Shown piece by piece: positions 34,055 through 42,490 of a stretch of DNA of 60,002 bases. Made by a program: the position numbers and the translations under genes. Numbering within the stretch: position 1 is the stretch's first letter; each line of letters begins with the position of its first letter. The stretch is from JAKFDK01 sp036676195. Lineage in GTDB: Bacteria; Bacillota; Sulfobacillia; Symbiobacteriales; ZC4RG38. The notes under the pieces were generated by a model. It was not told the origin of the DNA, made no database searches, and saw only the letters and a program-made list of their open reading frames with translations. The stretch is taken from positions 1 through 60,002 of the forward strand of contig JAKFDK010000020.1 in assembly GCA_036676195.1 (NCBI GenBank), in the 5' to 3' direction.

Positions 34055-34369
34055 GTGGTCAGCGCGCCCATTGGCAACAAAATGAAGATCGCGCGGGCAG
34101 TCAAGAATCTGTCTCAGGCGGAACTGGCGGAACGGCTCCATGTCAGCCGCCAGACCATTACCCATATTGAAACCGGCCGGTACAACCCTTCTCTGGGGCT
34201 GGCCTTACTAATCGCCCAGGCACTGGAGTGTCCGATTCAGGAACTGTTCTGGCTCACAACGGAGCGGGGGACCCGTGCCTGGCGGGACTCCCCCCGCACC
34301 GGCCAACCTCCCGAGGCGGTTGGGAGTGCACAGGCCGCTCCCTCTGCCACAGGTTCCACCCCGCGCTAA
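34055..34369 (+). CDS. XRE-family transcriptional regulator
   Basis: A 104-residue regulator of the YgzD/HTH_3 type. The helix-turn-helix covers about 10-65 (LSQAELAERLHVSRQTITHIE, then ALECPIQELFW), with a polar tail. GTG 34055 follows AAAAGGGGG at 9 bases; earlier in-frame GTG/ATG codons lack a site. Upstream, two TTGACA words 16 bases apart flank TATAC (33986-34008 region) and could be promoter and operator. It converges on and overlaps the SDR gene by 4 bases, so it may not control that cluster. Confidence 0.85.
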   Translation: MVSAPIGNKMKIARAVKNLSQAELAERLHVSRQTITHIETGRYNPSLGLALLIAQALECPIQELFWLTTERGTRAWRDSPRTGQPPEAVGSAQAAPSATGSTPR

Positions 34370-35115
34370 TGCATGATCCGCCCGCCGTCGGCAACAATCG
34401 TCTGGCCGGTCAGGTACGCCGCCGCCGGCGAGAGCAGCCAGGCCACCAGTTCGGCCACCTCGGCAAAGGTGCCCAGCCGGCGCAGGGGAGTCTGCGCCGC
34501 CATGGCGGCCAGGGCTGCCTCCGGCAGGGCCCGGGCCAGGGGGGAGTCCAGCGGACCCGGCGCCACCGCATTCACCCGGATACCCAGGGGACCCAGGTCC
34601 CTGGCGGCCGAGCGGGTCAGGCCGATGAGCCCGGCCTTGGCGGCGGCGTAAGCCGGGCCGAAAGCGCCGCCGTTCAGACCGGCCACCGAACTGACATTCA
34701 CCACCGCCGCTCCGGCCGGCGCCCGGGTCAGCAGGGGCAGGGCATGGTGCAGTACGTAGAAGGGACCGCTCAGGTCCACGGCCAGGGTCTGCTGCCACTG
34801 CTGCGGGGTGATTTCGGACCAGGGCTGCACCGGGGCAACCCCGGCGTTGTTCACCACCAGGTCCAGGCCGTCCCAGGCATCAGCCACCTTTTGCAGCAGG
34901 TACTGCACCTGGCCCGGCTGCTCCAGATCGGCGCGCACGGCCAGGGTCCGCCGCCCCGCCGCCGCTACCTCGGCCGCCGTGGCCTCCGCCGCCGCCGGGT
35001 CGGTACCGTAATGCACAGCCACATCGGCCCCGGCGGCGGCCAGCCGCCGGGCCACCGCCGCGCCCAGGCCACGCGACGCCCCGGTGACCAGGGCGCGCTT
35101 GCCGTTCAGATCCAC
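34366..35115 (-). CDS. short-chain dehydrogenase/reductase, last gene of aromatic cluster
   Basis: A 249-residue classical SDR. The nucleotide-binding GASRGLG is at about 12-18, NNAGVAP near 87, the catalytic serine in VVNVSSVAG (about 138), Y-x3-K as YAAAKAG (about 152-158) and a C-terminal TGQTIVADGG. FabG and DhbA relatives share this form. GTG 35115 follows AGGAGGTG and overlaps the aldehyde-dehydrogenase-like gene by 10 bases, so translation is coupled. In this cluster it may reduce the aldehyde or oxidise a dihydrodiol; the substrate is inferred only. Confidence 0.9.
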   Translation of the reverse strand: MDLNGKRALVTGASRGLGAAVARRLAAAGADVAVHYGTDPAAAEATAAEVAAAGRRTLAVRADLEQPGQVQYLLQKVADAWDGLDLVVNNAGVAPVQPWSEITPQQWQQTLAVDLSGPFYVLHHALPLLTRAPAGAAVVNVSSVAGLNGGAFGPAYAAAKAGLIGLTRSAARDLGPLGIRVNAVAPGPLDSPLARALPEAALAAMAAQTPLRRLGTFAEVAELVAWLLSPAAAYLTGQTIVADGGRIMH

Positions 35116-36473
35116 AGCCGGGCCACCTCCTGACAGGCCTTGCTGGTGAACAGGAACTCGGACAGGCGGCCCTGGTGGGGTGCGCCGGGCAGGGTATGCC
35201 ACGGTGGCACCAGGCCGGTGAAGACCTTGTGGATAGACGGTTCCAGCAGACACAACTCCTGCACATCGGGATCGGCCGACAGCAGCGTGATTGCCAGCGA
35301 CCCCCGCAGCAGGGGCAGCGGGTCTGCACCGGCAGGCAGTTCGGCGGCGGTGACCCAGGGCGCCGGCAGTTCCTGGCCAAAGGGCGGGGCCGGCGCGTCC
35401 GGGCAGCGTACCAGTTCAGGCTGAATAAAGGTCAGGCCGTGCCGGGTCACGGTGCAAGCGGACGGCGGGCAGGCCGCCTGGCCCTTCAGCGCCGGCACCC
35501 GGGCAGCCGGGTCCAGGGGGTCGAGCAGGGGCAGGGCCGCCAGGCGCTCGGCCAGGGCGTCGAGCAGGCCGGGGAAGCGGCCCCGCACCACTACGGCACT
35601 GGCACAGGTGCACTTGCGGCCGCCGTCGTGGGCCACGCATTCCAGCAGGAAATCAGCCAGTGAGCCAGGGGTAGCCGGGGCGGCAGCGGTGGCGGCGGGG
35701 GCATCCACCAGCACCTTGCTGTGGCCGGGACCGTTGAACAGCACCCGGGCGTCCCTTCCCACCACTGCGGCCAGGGCCGGGCCGCCGTAAACCACCGTGC
35801 GGTCGCATGCCTGCACCAGGGCAGGAACCAGATCGTGGCTGCCCGGCAGCAGGGCAACACGGTTAGTAGGGAAGCCGGCCTGTTGCAGGGCCAGAATCAG
35901 GCGCCAGGGGGTCAGGGGGTCGTCGGCGCCGGGGCGCACCGCCACCGTCCAGCCCATGGCCAGGGCCAGCACCCAGCTCAGATGCACCGCCGGATGGTTG
36001 GACGGCGCCACGAACCCCAGCACCCGCCCCACCGGCACCCAGGCGTGGCGGCGCCCCCCGGCCGATACCACCCGCCGGGTGCGGAAGACCGACAGGTCGC
36101 CACCCGGAGCCTGCCAGCCCAGCGCCGCCTGCACCTGGCCCAGGCCGGCCGCCAGTTCGGCCAGGGCCAGGCGGCTGCAGGTCAGGGGGGTGCCGGTGGC
36201 CCGGGTGACCAGTTGGGCGTGCTCCTCGGCGCTGCACCCGCCCAGGCTGGCGCCGGTCAGGAGTTCACCGGCCCGGGCAATGGCGGCCCAGCGCAGCGTC
36301 GGGTCTTCGGCGGGCAGCGGCGCCGCGGCCTGCAGTTCGGCCACCGACCGGTGCACCAGGAGCGCCGGCGCCAGGTGCACGTGGGCCAGCGGCTCCCCGC
36401 GGCAGCACAGGAGCGGACGCCGGTCCAGGGAAGCCTGCTCTCGGCCGGCTCGCCAGATGGGCACCTCAGGCAA
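35106..36473 (-). CDS. aldehyde dehydrogenase-fold acyl reductase, EhpG/LuxC-like
   Basis: A 455-residue protein with a divergent aldehyde dehydrogenase fold. The Rossmann part contains VLGFVAPSNHPAVHLSW (about 152-168) and AVRPGADDPLTPWR. The nucleophile cysteine lies in GGRKCTCASAVVV (about 290-302), where two cysteines are candidates. It lacks the usual glutamate-loop consensus, so it resembles acyl-CoA/acyl-AMP reductases such as LuxC and EhpG more than aldehyde oxidisers. TTG 36473 abuts the stop of the adenylating enzyme gene, with GGAGGGGG at 8 bases. The neighbour pair suggests carboxylate activation followed by reduction to an aldehyde. Confidence 0.72.
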   Translation of the reverse strand: MPEVPIWRAGREQASLDRRPLLCCRGEPLAHVHLAPALLVHRSVAELQAAAPLPAEDPTLRWAAIARAGELLTGASLGGCSAEEHAQLVTRATGTPLTCSRLALAELAAGLGQVQAALGWQAPGGDLSVFRTRRVVSAGGRRHAWVPVGRVLGFVAPSNHPAVHLSWVLALAMGWTVAVRPGADDPLTPWRLILALQQAGFPTNRVALLPGSHDLVPALVQACDRTVVYGGPALAAVVGRDARVLFNGPGHSKVLVDAPAATAAAPATPGSLADFLLECVAHDGGRKCTCASAVVVRGRFPGLLDALAERLAALPLLDPLDPAARVPALKGQAACPPSACTVTRHGLTFIQPELVRCPDAPAPPFGQELPAPWVTAAELPAGADPLPLLRGSLAITLLSADPDVQELCLLEPSIHKVFTGLVPPWHTLPGAPHQGRLSEFLFTSKACQEVARLWI

Positions 36474-37622
36474 TCAGTATACCCCCTCCACCGCCGGGCC
36501 GGCCCCGGCCAGAGGGGCTACCCCGGCCAGACCGTCCGTGCGCTCGCCCACCGCCGGTGGCACCCGGATCGCCCGGTCACGTTCCAGATGGTAGGGCAGG
36601 AACATTTCCCGGTGCAGCACGCTGATCCGCACCTGCCCCGCCTGGCCGTATGCCACCGGCCGGGTGGGATGGGCCGGATCCACCACCTGCACCACGGCGC
36701 CGGGCGCCGGCGGGGTAAAGATGCAGCGGTACAGGTCGCCGGGCTGGCGTGGGCGCTGGCAGGCAATGCCCATCAGGGTATTGCCGTACCAGCCCACCAG
36801 TCGGGCGCCGGGTAGCAGTTCCTCTTCCAGCAGGCGCAGCCCCTCTTCTGACAGGCTGGTTCCGAACCAGATGATGCCCCGTACCTTGGCCTGCAACAAA
36901 GCATATGCCTCCGGGTGCTCGCACAGAGCCTGCAGCAGCGGCGGCGTGATGGTGAGCACCCGGACCGGTTGGGTCCGCAGAACGGCCAGGGCCTGCTCCA
37001 CCACGTGGGCGGTGTAGCGGCGGGCCTCGTCGGCGCGGCCGGTACGGTACAGTTGTTTCACCCAACGCGGGTCGAGGTCCACGTTGTGGCAGAGGGCACT
37101 GCACCGGCGGGCCAGCCTGGCCACACTGGTCCCCACCAGGTGGGGGCCGCCGGGACCTACGTGGAGCCAGTCGCCGCCGGAGCGGAGAAACCCGTGCCGG
37201 GTCAGGATCTGGCCAATGTTCCGGATGCTGCGGTAGCGCTCCCGGGCATCCACAATGCGTCGGGCTGGTCCGGTGGTCCCTCCGGTCTCCCAGACGGCGT
37301 AAGGACCGGGGGCTCCGCGGGGAATCAGGTCAGCGGCGGGCACCTGCCGCCACTCGTCGGCCACGGAGGGGAAACGGACCAGATCGGCAAAACCAGTGAT
37401 TTCCTCCCTGGGGTCGAACCCCAGGGTGGCGGCCCGCCGCAGCCAGTAAGGCGACCCGGTCTGCGGGCTGAAGTGCCATGCCACCAGGGTCCGCACCCGG
37501 GCGTCCAGGTCGGCGGCCGCCGCCGGGTCACCGCTGTCCGGGGGTGCTTCCCGACCGGCGGTACGCACTACTGTATCCGGGTCAGAGCCACCCCGCGGCG
37601 GCAGTCCCTGCTCATGGCTCAT
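36474..37622 (-). CDS. aryl-acid adenylating enzyme, EhpF/PaaK-like
   Basis: A 382-residue member of the ANL adenylating family, of the short phenylacetate-CoA-ligase-like type. The phosphate-binding loop is WETGGTTGPARR (about 109-120). WLHVGPGGPHLVG, IIWFGTSLSEEG and GWYGNTLMG (A5-like) follow. The C-terminal subdomain is shortened, as in EhpF-type enzymes of phenazine modification. ATG 37622 follows GGAGGTGG at 9 bases and overlaps the synthase gene by 11 bases. It probably activates an aromatic carboxylate as acyl-AMP for the adjoining reductase. LuxE-like use is an alternative. Confidence 0.72.
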   Translation of the reverse strand: MSHEQGLPPRGGSDPDTVVRTAGREAPPDSGDPAAAADLDARVRTLVAWHFSPQTGSPYWLRRAATLGFDPREEITGFADLVRFPSVADEWRQVPAADLIPRGAPGPYAVWETGGTTGPARRIVDARERYRSIRNIGQILTRHGFLRSGGDWLHVGPGGPHLVGTSVARLARRCSALCHNVDLDPRWVKQLYRTGRADEARRYTAHVVEQALAVLRTQPVRVLTITPPLLQALCEHPEAYALLQAKVRGIIWFGTSLSEEGLRLLEEELLPGARLVGWYGNTLMGIACQRPRQPGDLYRCIFTPPAPGAVVQVVDPAHPTRPVAYGQAGQVRISVLHREMFLPYHLERDRAIRVPPAVGERTDGLAGVAPLAGAGPAVEGVY

Positions 37623-38844
37623 CGGTGGCCACCTCCGCTCCAATGGCCGCCAGGGTCCGCCGCGCCTTGGCCTGGCATTCGGCCCATTCTGCTTCGGGGC
37701 TGCTCTGGGGCACGATTCCGGCGCCGGTCTGCACGGTGGCCTCCCCGTCGGTCAGGCACAGACTGCGGATAGTCAGCCACAGTTGCAGGTCGCCGCCGGG
37801 CAGCAGGGCTCCCACCGCACCGGCGTACCAGCACCGGGGCTGCGGTTCCAGGTCGCGAATCAGCGCCATGGCGGCCTCCCGGGGCACGCCGCTGACGGTA
37901 CCGGCCGGAAAGCAGGCCCGCACCAGTTCCGCCGGGCCGGCATCGTGACGCAGGCTGCCGGTGAGGTGCGAGGCCAGATGAACCAGGCCGGGGTGCCGTT
38001 CCAGGGCCATGAAGGATTCGGTTTGCACGGTACGGGGCCGGCAGACCGACTGCAGGTCCCGGGTGGCTTGAGCCACGGCCACTGTGTGCTCGGCCCGGTC
38101 CTTGCCGCTGCTCAGCAGTTCCTCGGCCATGCCGGCACTCGCCGGGCGGGTCCCGGCCAGAGGGTGCAGTTCGGCCCGCCGCCCGGCCAGGGTCACCAGC
38201 AGTTCCGGCGAAACACCGGCCAGGACCCGGCCGGAGCAACCGCTATTCAGCAGAAAACGCAGGCCCGGCGGGCCGCCGGCTGTCAGGCGGCGATACACAT
38301 CAACCGGGGTCAGGGTGCACGGGGCCGTGAAGGGTACTGAGAGGATGACCTTGTGCAGTGCGCCGGCGGCCATCCGCCGCTGGGCCTCGGCGACGGCGAC
38401 GCAAAAGCCGGCCCGGCTCCAGCCCGCCCGGGCCCGGACGCTGCCGCCGCCCGGATCATGGCCTGCGGGCGCGGCGGGCGGCGTGGGGAACTGCACCAGC
38501 GGCAATTCGCCCCGGTACCAGAGCCGTTCAGCGCCGGGATCGAACAGGACCGCCGCCCCCGGCAGCCAGAAGTCGGCAGCGCCGTCCCAGTTCAGGGTGC
38601 CCACCACGGCACCGAGCAGTGGCGGCACGTCCGGCGGCAGGGTCACGGGAGCAGCCAGGGCCAGCGCCTGCTCCAGGCTGGAGGCATTTACGGCGGGTGC
38701 CCAGGCCACCAGGGTGCAGGGGCGGCCGGCGGCGGCCAAACCATCCAGCACGGCCACCGGACCGGGTGCCAGCGCCGCGGCCAGGTCCGCCGGCCCCCAG
38801 TCCGGCAGGGGGCGGGAGCCCGCGGCCAGGCTAGGCCCCGGCAC
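37612..38844 (-). CDS. chorismate-binding enzyme, salicylate/isochorismate synthase-like
   Basis: A 410-residue member of the MST family. The catalytic domain starts near residue 150. HKVILS (about 166-171) carries the lysine that activates water in isochorismate and salicylate synthases, where anthranilate synthases have glutamine. PLAGTRP (about 230) matches salicylate synthases (Irp9/MbtI type). KDRAEH, FPAGTVSGVPRE and GAGIVPQSSPEAEW hold the Mg/chorismate-binding acids. No glutamine amidotransferase partner is nearby, which argues against amination. GTG 38844 overlaps the cyclase gene by 14 bases. Product: salicylate or isochorismate, by inference. Confidence 0.78.
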   Translation of the reverse strand: MPGPSLAAGSRPLPDWGPADLAAALAPGPVAVLDGLAAAGRPCTLVAWAPAVNASSLEQALALAAPVTLPPDVPPLLGAVVGTLNWDGAADFWLPGAAVLFDPGAERLWYRGELPLVQFPTPPAAPAGHDPGGGSVRARAGWSRAGFCVAVAEAQRRMAAGALHKVILSVPFTAPCTLTPVDVYRRLTAGGPPGLRFLLNSGCSGRVLAGVSPELLVTLAGRRAELHPLAGTRPASAGMAEELLSSGKDRAEHTVAVAQATRDLQSVCRPRTVQTESFMALERHPGLVHLASHLTGSLRHDAGPAELVRACFPAGTVSGVPREAAMALIRDLEPQPRCWYAGAVGALLPGGDLQLWLTIRSLCLTDGEATVQTGAGIVPQSSPEAEWAECQAKARRTLAAIGAEVATDEP

Positions 38845-39541
38845 CGGGTACGCCCCCTTCCAGGGCCACTGCCCGCACCGGTGCCGCCTCGGCCCCGTGC
38901 ACCAGTACCGGCAGGGCGCTCAGCCAGACCTGCCGCTGGTGCAGGGCACCCAGGTTGCGGATGTACTCTAGAATCGGGATATCGGCACGCAGCAGGCAGC
39001 GGTGTACCGGAAAGGCGCGGTCCCCCGGCTCTTCGGTCAGGCAGTCCAGGCCGACCAGCCGCACACCCTGCTCGACGCACCAGGTGGCGGCGCTGGCATC
39101 CAGGTAGGGCGGCCGCTCCCAGAAGTCGGAGTCGCCCCAGTGGCGGTCCAGGTAATCAGTGCGGATCAGCAGCCGCCGGCCGGCCACGGGTTGGTCGTCC
39201 GTGGCGGTGCTGAGATCAGCGGCCGTGATCGGCTCACGGCGGCCCTTATGGGTCAGGTCTGCCACCACGGCGGGTCCGCAGAAGATCTCCGGGTCCAGTT
39301 CGGCCACGCTGCGGGCGCCGGGGAAGAAGTGACTGGGGGCGTCCACATGGGTGGCATTGTGAGGATTCATCACAAATCGGGAAAAGGTCCGACCCTGGCC
39401 GGCCGGGTCGGTCTCAGGGGTCACGAACGGGTGCAGTTCAAAGCGGGGATACCAGGCCGCCCCATAGGACGGCATTGCGGTACTGAAGCCATGTGACAGG
39501 TCAACGATACGCACGGTCGGGGGCTTAAAAGCCCCTCGCAC
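38831..39541 (-). CDS. cyclase-family hydrolase (kynurenine formamidase-like)
   Basis: A 236-residue metal-dependent hydrolase. The family motif H-x-T-H-x-D-x-P-x-H is represented by HNATHVDAPSHF (about 57-68). DLSHGFSTAMPSYG near the N-terminus and a late RTDYLDRHWG also match. Relatives include kynurenine formamidase and isatin hydrolase, which open or hydrolyse aromatic amides or lactams. It is the first gene of the five-gene minus-strand cluster. The start is uncertain: GTG 39541 or GTG 39514, neither with a clean ribosome site. Confidence 0.85.
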   Translation of the reverse strand: MRGAFKPPTVRIVDLSHGFSTAMPSYGAAWYPRFELHPFVTPETDPAGQGRTFSRFVMNPHNATHVDAPSHFFPGARSVAELDPEIFCGPAVVADLTHKGRREPITAADLSTATDDQPVAGRRLLIRTDYLDRHWGDSDFWERPPYLDASAATWCVEQGVRLVGLDCLTEEPGDRAFPVHRCLLRADIPILEYIRNLGALHQRQVWLSALPVLVHGAEAAPVRAVALEGGVPGAGA

Positions 39542-39629
39542 CCCCCTGCGGGTTGGATGGCCTCATGATATGAGGAGGCCGCCGCCAGGGTCCGTGCATA
39601 GGTTGGCGGTACAAAAAGGGGGAAGCACG

Positions 39630-40091
39630 GTGGAAATCGGGCTGTTGCGACCCCAGGAATGGCCCTGGGTGCTGGCGCGTTCGGTTGCCACAGGGTGGGA
39701 ACAGCTAACCCCGGCCGGACAGTCCCAGACCACTCCGGCCGCAGTCGGGGCACAGGTGCAGCGCATGCTGCAGCAGGCCCTGAGTATACCCGGCAGTGTC
39801 GTCCTGGTGGCCAGGGTACAGGGATCGCCCGTCGGCTACATTGTGATCACCGTGGCACCGGATGAACTGACCGGCGCCCCGGCCGGCCTGTTCCTGGATG
39901 TGTGGGTTGAACCGCACGGGCGCGGCCGGCGGATCTGCAGCCAGTTGACCGCGGCCGCCGAGGCTCATTGCCGCAGCCTGGGCCTCACGGTGGCCCGCCG
40001 GGTGATCGCCGCCCACAATATGGCCTCCCTGCGGCACGCCGAGGGCGATGGCTGTCAGGTGGAGCGGGTGGTGCTGGTCAAGACCCTCTGA
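39630..40091 (+). CDS. GNAT-family N-acetyltransferase
   Basis: A 153-residue acetyltransferase. The fold motifs are a central strand GLFLDVWVEPHGRGRRIC, in which GRGRRI replaces the acetyl-CoA loop Q/R-x2-G-x-G/A, and a C-terminal VARRVIAAHNMASLRHAEG segment. GTG 39630 follows AAAGGGGGAAG at about 7 bases; an ATG at 39570 is less likely. It is divergent from the aromatic cluster and 61 bases before the E2-like gene. The acceptor substrate is unknown. Confidence 0.82.
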   Translation: MEIGLLRPQEWPWVLARSVATGWEQLTPAGQSQTTPAAVGAQVQRMLQQALSIPGSVVLVARVQGSPVGYIVITVAPDELTGAPAGLFLDVWVEPHGRGRRICSQLTAAAEAHCRSLGLTVARRVIAAHNMASLRHAEGDGCQVERVVLVKTL

Positions 40092-40152
40092 CCCGGTCCG
40101 GGGATTGACTGCGGGCCGAACTGCGCACTCAACAGGCTCGGAGGTGAAACCT

Positions 40153-41061
40153 TTGTCTGTGGGAATCATGATGCCCGGCCCGGGCAGCATCGCCCTGTGG
40201 GCGAAACGGGCCGGCGAGTGGGTGCGGCCGGGAGAACCGGTGGGCCTGGTGACAGTAGGGCAGCAACTGTTACCCCTGCTCGCTCCGACCGGGGGGGTTC
40301 TGACGGCGGTGCTGCGCCCCGCCGGCGGCACGGCGTCTGCCGGGGAGCATCTGGCTTACATTGATCCGGCCCTGGCGGGGCTGGAAGGCCAGCGCCTGCT
40401 GCCCTGGAGTGAACTGCGCCAGCGCATCGGCCAGCATGTACAGTACAGCAGTATCGCCGCTGCCCATGTCGATGCCGGGGTCGAGGTGGATATGTCCCGT
40501 CTGCAGTCCCAGCGCCGGGCCCTGAAAGAGCGTGGCCTGGACCTGAGTCTGACCCCGTTTTTTGTGCGTGCCGCCGCCGAGGCACTCCTGGACTGGCCGG
40601 CCCTGAACGGGCAGGTGACCCCCTACGGCTTACTGCTGCCGGAACGCGTGGATGTTTCCGTGCCCGTGGCCATTCCCGGCGGTGTACACCTGGCTGTGCT
40701 GCGCGCCGCCCCGTTCAAGCCGGTCTCCCATTTGGCCGCTGAACTGGCCCTGATTTCAGCCCAACTGAGGGCCGGCAACTGGAGCCCTGAATTGAGTATG
40801 GGTGGCACCTTCACGGTGACCAACCCGGGCAGTCTGGGTTCGGTCTGGGGGACGGCGGTGATTAACCAGCCCAACTGCGCCATCTTAGCCTGCCAGGCGG
40901 TGGTGGAGCGCCCGACGGTGGCGCCGGGCGGCCGGGTGGAGGTGCGGCCGATGATGAACATGACCCTTTCTTTTGACCACCGGGCCCTGGACGGAGTCAT
41001 GACCATGGGCTTCCTGGAACGGGTCAAGGAGATCCTGGAGGCCGCCCAGTTGCCGGTCTAG
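40153..41061 (+). CDS. 2-oxo-acid dehydrogenase E2-like acyltransferase lacking lipoyl-lysine
   Basis: A 302-residue protein. Residues 1-70 look like a lipoyl/biotinyl domain (PGPGSIALWAKRAGEWVRPG, then GGVLTAVLRPAG). The turn that should read D-K is V-G-Q-Q, and no lysine lies there. There is no clear E3-binding domain. The acyltransferase core (about 90-300) has GGTFTVTNPGSLGS and the catalytic SFDHRALDG. TTG 40153 follows GGAGGTG at 7 bases. It is not next to E1 or E3 genes. It may transfer acyl groups from CoA without a swinging arm, or be a repurposed CAT-like enzyme. Confidence 0.85.
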   Translation: MSVGIMMPGPGSIALWAKRAGEWVRPGEPVGLVTVGQQLLPLLAPTGGVLTAVLRPAGGTASAGEHLAYIDPALAGLEGQRLLPWSELRQRIGQHVQYSSIAAAHVDAGVEVDMSRLQSQRRALKERGLDLSLTPFFVRAAAEALLDWPALNGQVTPYGLLLPERVDVSVPVAIPGGVHLAVLRAAPFKPVSHLAAELALISAQLRAGNWSPELSMGGTFTVTNPGSLGSVWGTAVINQPNCAILACQAVVERPTVAPGGRVEVRPMMNMTLSFDHRALDGVMTMGFLERVKEILEAAQLPV

Positions 41062-41201
41062 CCGGGCGCGATCCGGCCCGGTGGCTGCAGCCGGCGGGCG
41101 TGGGTGGCCATGTCGCCCTTTCGTGCCTGTTTCAGGTATACTAACATGGATAGAATCATCCGGTGGCCCAACCGGTTTACGCCTAAAGGAGTGGACTTGA
41201 A

Positions 41202-42230
41202 ATGCAAGCCCTGGTGCTGGTCAACCCCGGCTCCCCCCAGCCCCTCGCCCTGCAGACCCGCCCCGTCCCGCAACCCCGTGCCGGTGAGGCGGTGGTACGG
41301 CTGCATGCCGCCGCCCTGAACCACCGGGACCTGATGCTGCTGCAGGGAGTACGCAGTACGGAGTGGGCCCCCTATACCCCTGGCTCAGACGGAGCCGGCG
41401 TGGTGGTGGCCGTGGGCGAAGGGGTGACAGACCGGCGCCAGGGGGATGCAGTGGTGATTAACCCGGCCCTGTACTGCGGCCGGTGCCGCTACTGCCTGTC
41501 CGGGGAACACAGCCTGTGCGACCGCTTTGAGATCCTGGGCGGTCCGGCGGACGGCACCTTTGCCCAGTACGTGCGGGTGCCGGCCGGCAATCTGGCCCTG
41601 AAACCGGAGCACCTGGACTTTACCCAGGCGGCGGCGCTGCCCCTGGCCCTTGGCACCGCCTGGCGGGCGCTGGTCTCCCGGGCGGCGCTGCGCCCGGGGG
41701 AAACGGTACTGATTCACGGCATCGGCGGCGGCGTGGCCCTGTACTGCCTGCAGATTGCCGTCGCCCTGGGGGCGCGGGTGCTGGTGACCTCGGGCGCCGC
41801 GGCGAAGTTGCAACGGGCTCAGGCCCTGGGCGCAGCCGCCGGCATCGATTACCGGCAGGAGGATGTGGCCCGGCGGGTACGGGAACTCACCGGCGGCGCC
41901 GGGGTGGATCTGACGGTGGACAGCGGCGGCCGGCAGACGCTGCCGGTGAGCCTGGCCGCAACCCGCAAGGGCGGGCGGATCGTGCATTTCGGTGGCACCA
42001 CCGGTACCGAGGCCACCCTGAATTTCCGCACCTTGTTCTGGAACCAGATTTCACTGCTGGGCACCACCATGAACACCCAGGCCGAATTCGACGCCGCCCT
42101 GCGGTTTGTCGAAAACACCCGGCTGCAGCCCTGCATCTCGGCCACCTTCCCCCTGGCTGAAGCCGCAGCCGCCTTCGCTGCCATGGAGCAGGCGGCCCAG
42201 TTCGGCAAACTGGTGCTACAGATCGACTGA
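41202..42230 (+). CDS. zinc-binding medium-chain alcohol dehydrogenase/quinone reductase
   Basis: A 342-residue MDR protein. GroES-like catalytic domain: LNHRDLM, PGSDGAGVV. The structural-zinc lobe CGRCRYCLSGEHSLC (about 91-105) has all four cysteines. Rossmann domain: HGIGGGVALYC (about 165) and HFGGTTG. The catalytic cysteine of true alcohol dehydrogenases is replaced by asparagine-histidine (LNHRD), so quinone-reductase-like activity is possible. ATG 41202 follows AAAGGAGTGG. Its own upstream region has TATACT at 41138. The substrate is unknown. Confidence 0.9.
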   Translation: MQALVLVNPGSPQPLALQTRPVPQPRAGEAVVRLHAAALNHRDLMLLQGVRSTEWAPYTPGSDGAGVVVAVGEGVTDRRQGDAVVINPALYCGRCRYCLSGEHSLCDRFEILGGPADGTFAQYVRVPAGNLALKPEHLDFTQAAALPLALGTAWRALVSRAALRPGETVLIHGIGGGVALYCLQIAVALGARVLVTSGAAAKLQRAQALGAAAGIDYRQEDVARRVRELTGGAGVDLTVDSGGRQTLPVSLAATRKGGRIVHFGGTTGTEATLNFRTLFWNQISLLGTTMNTQAEFDAALRFVENTRLQPCISATFPLAEAAAAFAAMEQAAQFGKLVLQID

Positions 42231-42241
42231 CGGCTCTGGAC

Positions 42242-42436
42242 ATGAACGGAAGGCTGGTCACCATGGAAACGCTCTTGCCGGCCGGAGACGGGACCCACTA
42301 CCTGGTCGTGAAGCAGGAGATCAGGGAGCAGATTCACGCCGCTGCGGGCAGCCTGGTCCAGGTCGTGATGGCACCTGATCCCGAGGAGCGGACCGTCACC
42401 GTTCCCGCCGACCTGACGGCGTCAACGGGGGATACG
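42242..42436 (+). pseudogene. C-terminal fragment of a DUF1905 protein
   Basis: About 65 codons (LLPAGDGTHYLVVKQEIREQ, then VVMAPDPEERTVTVPADL) match the C-terminal half of DUF1905 proteins. The N-terminal half is absent. The reading frame happens to stay open into the following MORN-repeat gene, but the composition changes sharply from GC-rich to AT-rich near 42480, so the two were joined by a rearrangement. Confidence 0.55.
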
Positions 42437-42490
42437 GATGACCAGCCCCAGGCTTCATACTGCGCAACACAACGTAAGGGGTGGTGCCCT

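Noticed and set aside
37612..38844. Assignment as anthranilate synthase component I
   Set aside because: The general-base position is lysine (HKVILS) and not glutamine, and no amidotransferase partner is encoded nearby, so a salicylate or isochorismate synthase type is preferred.
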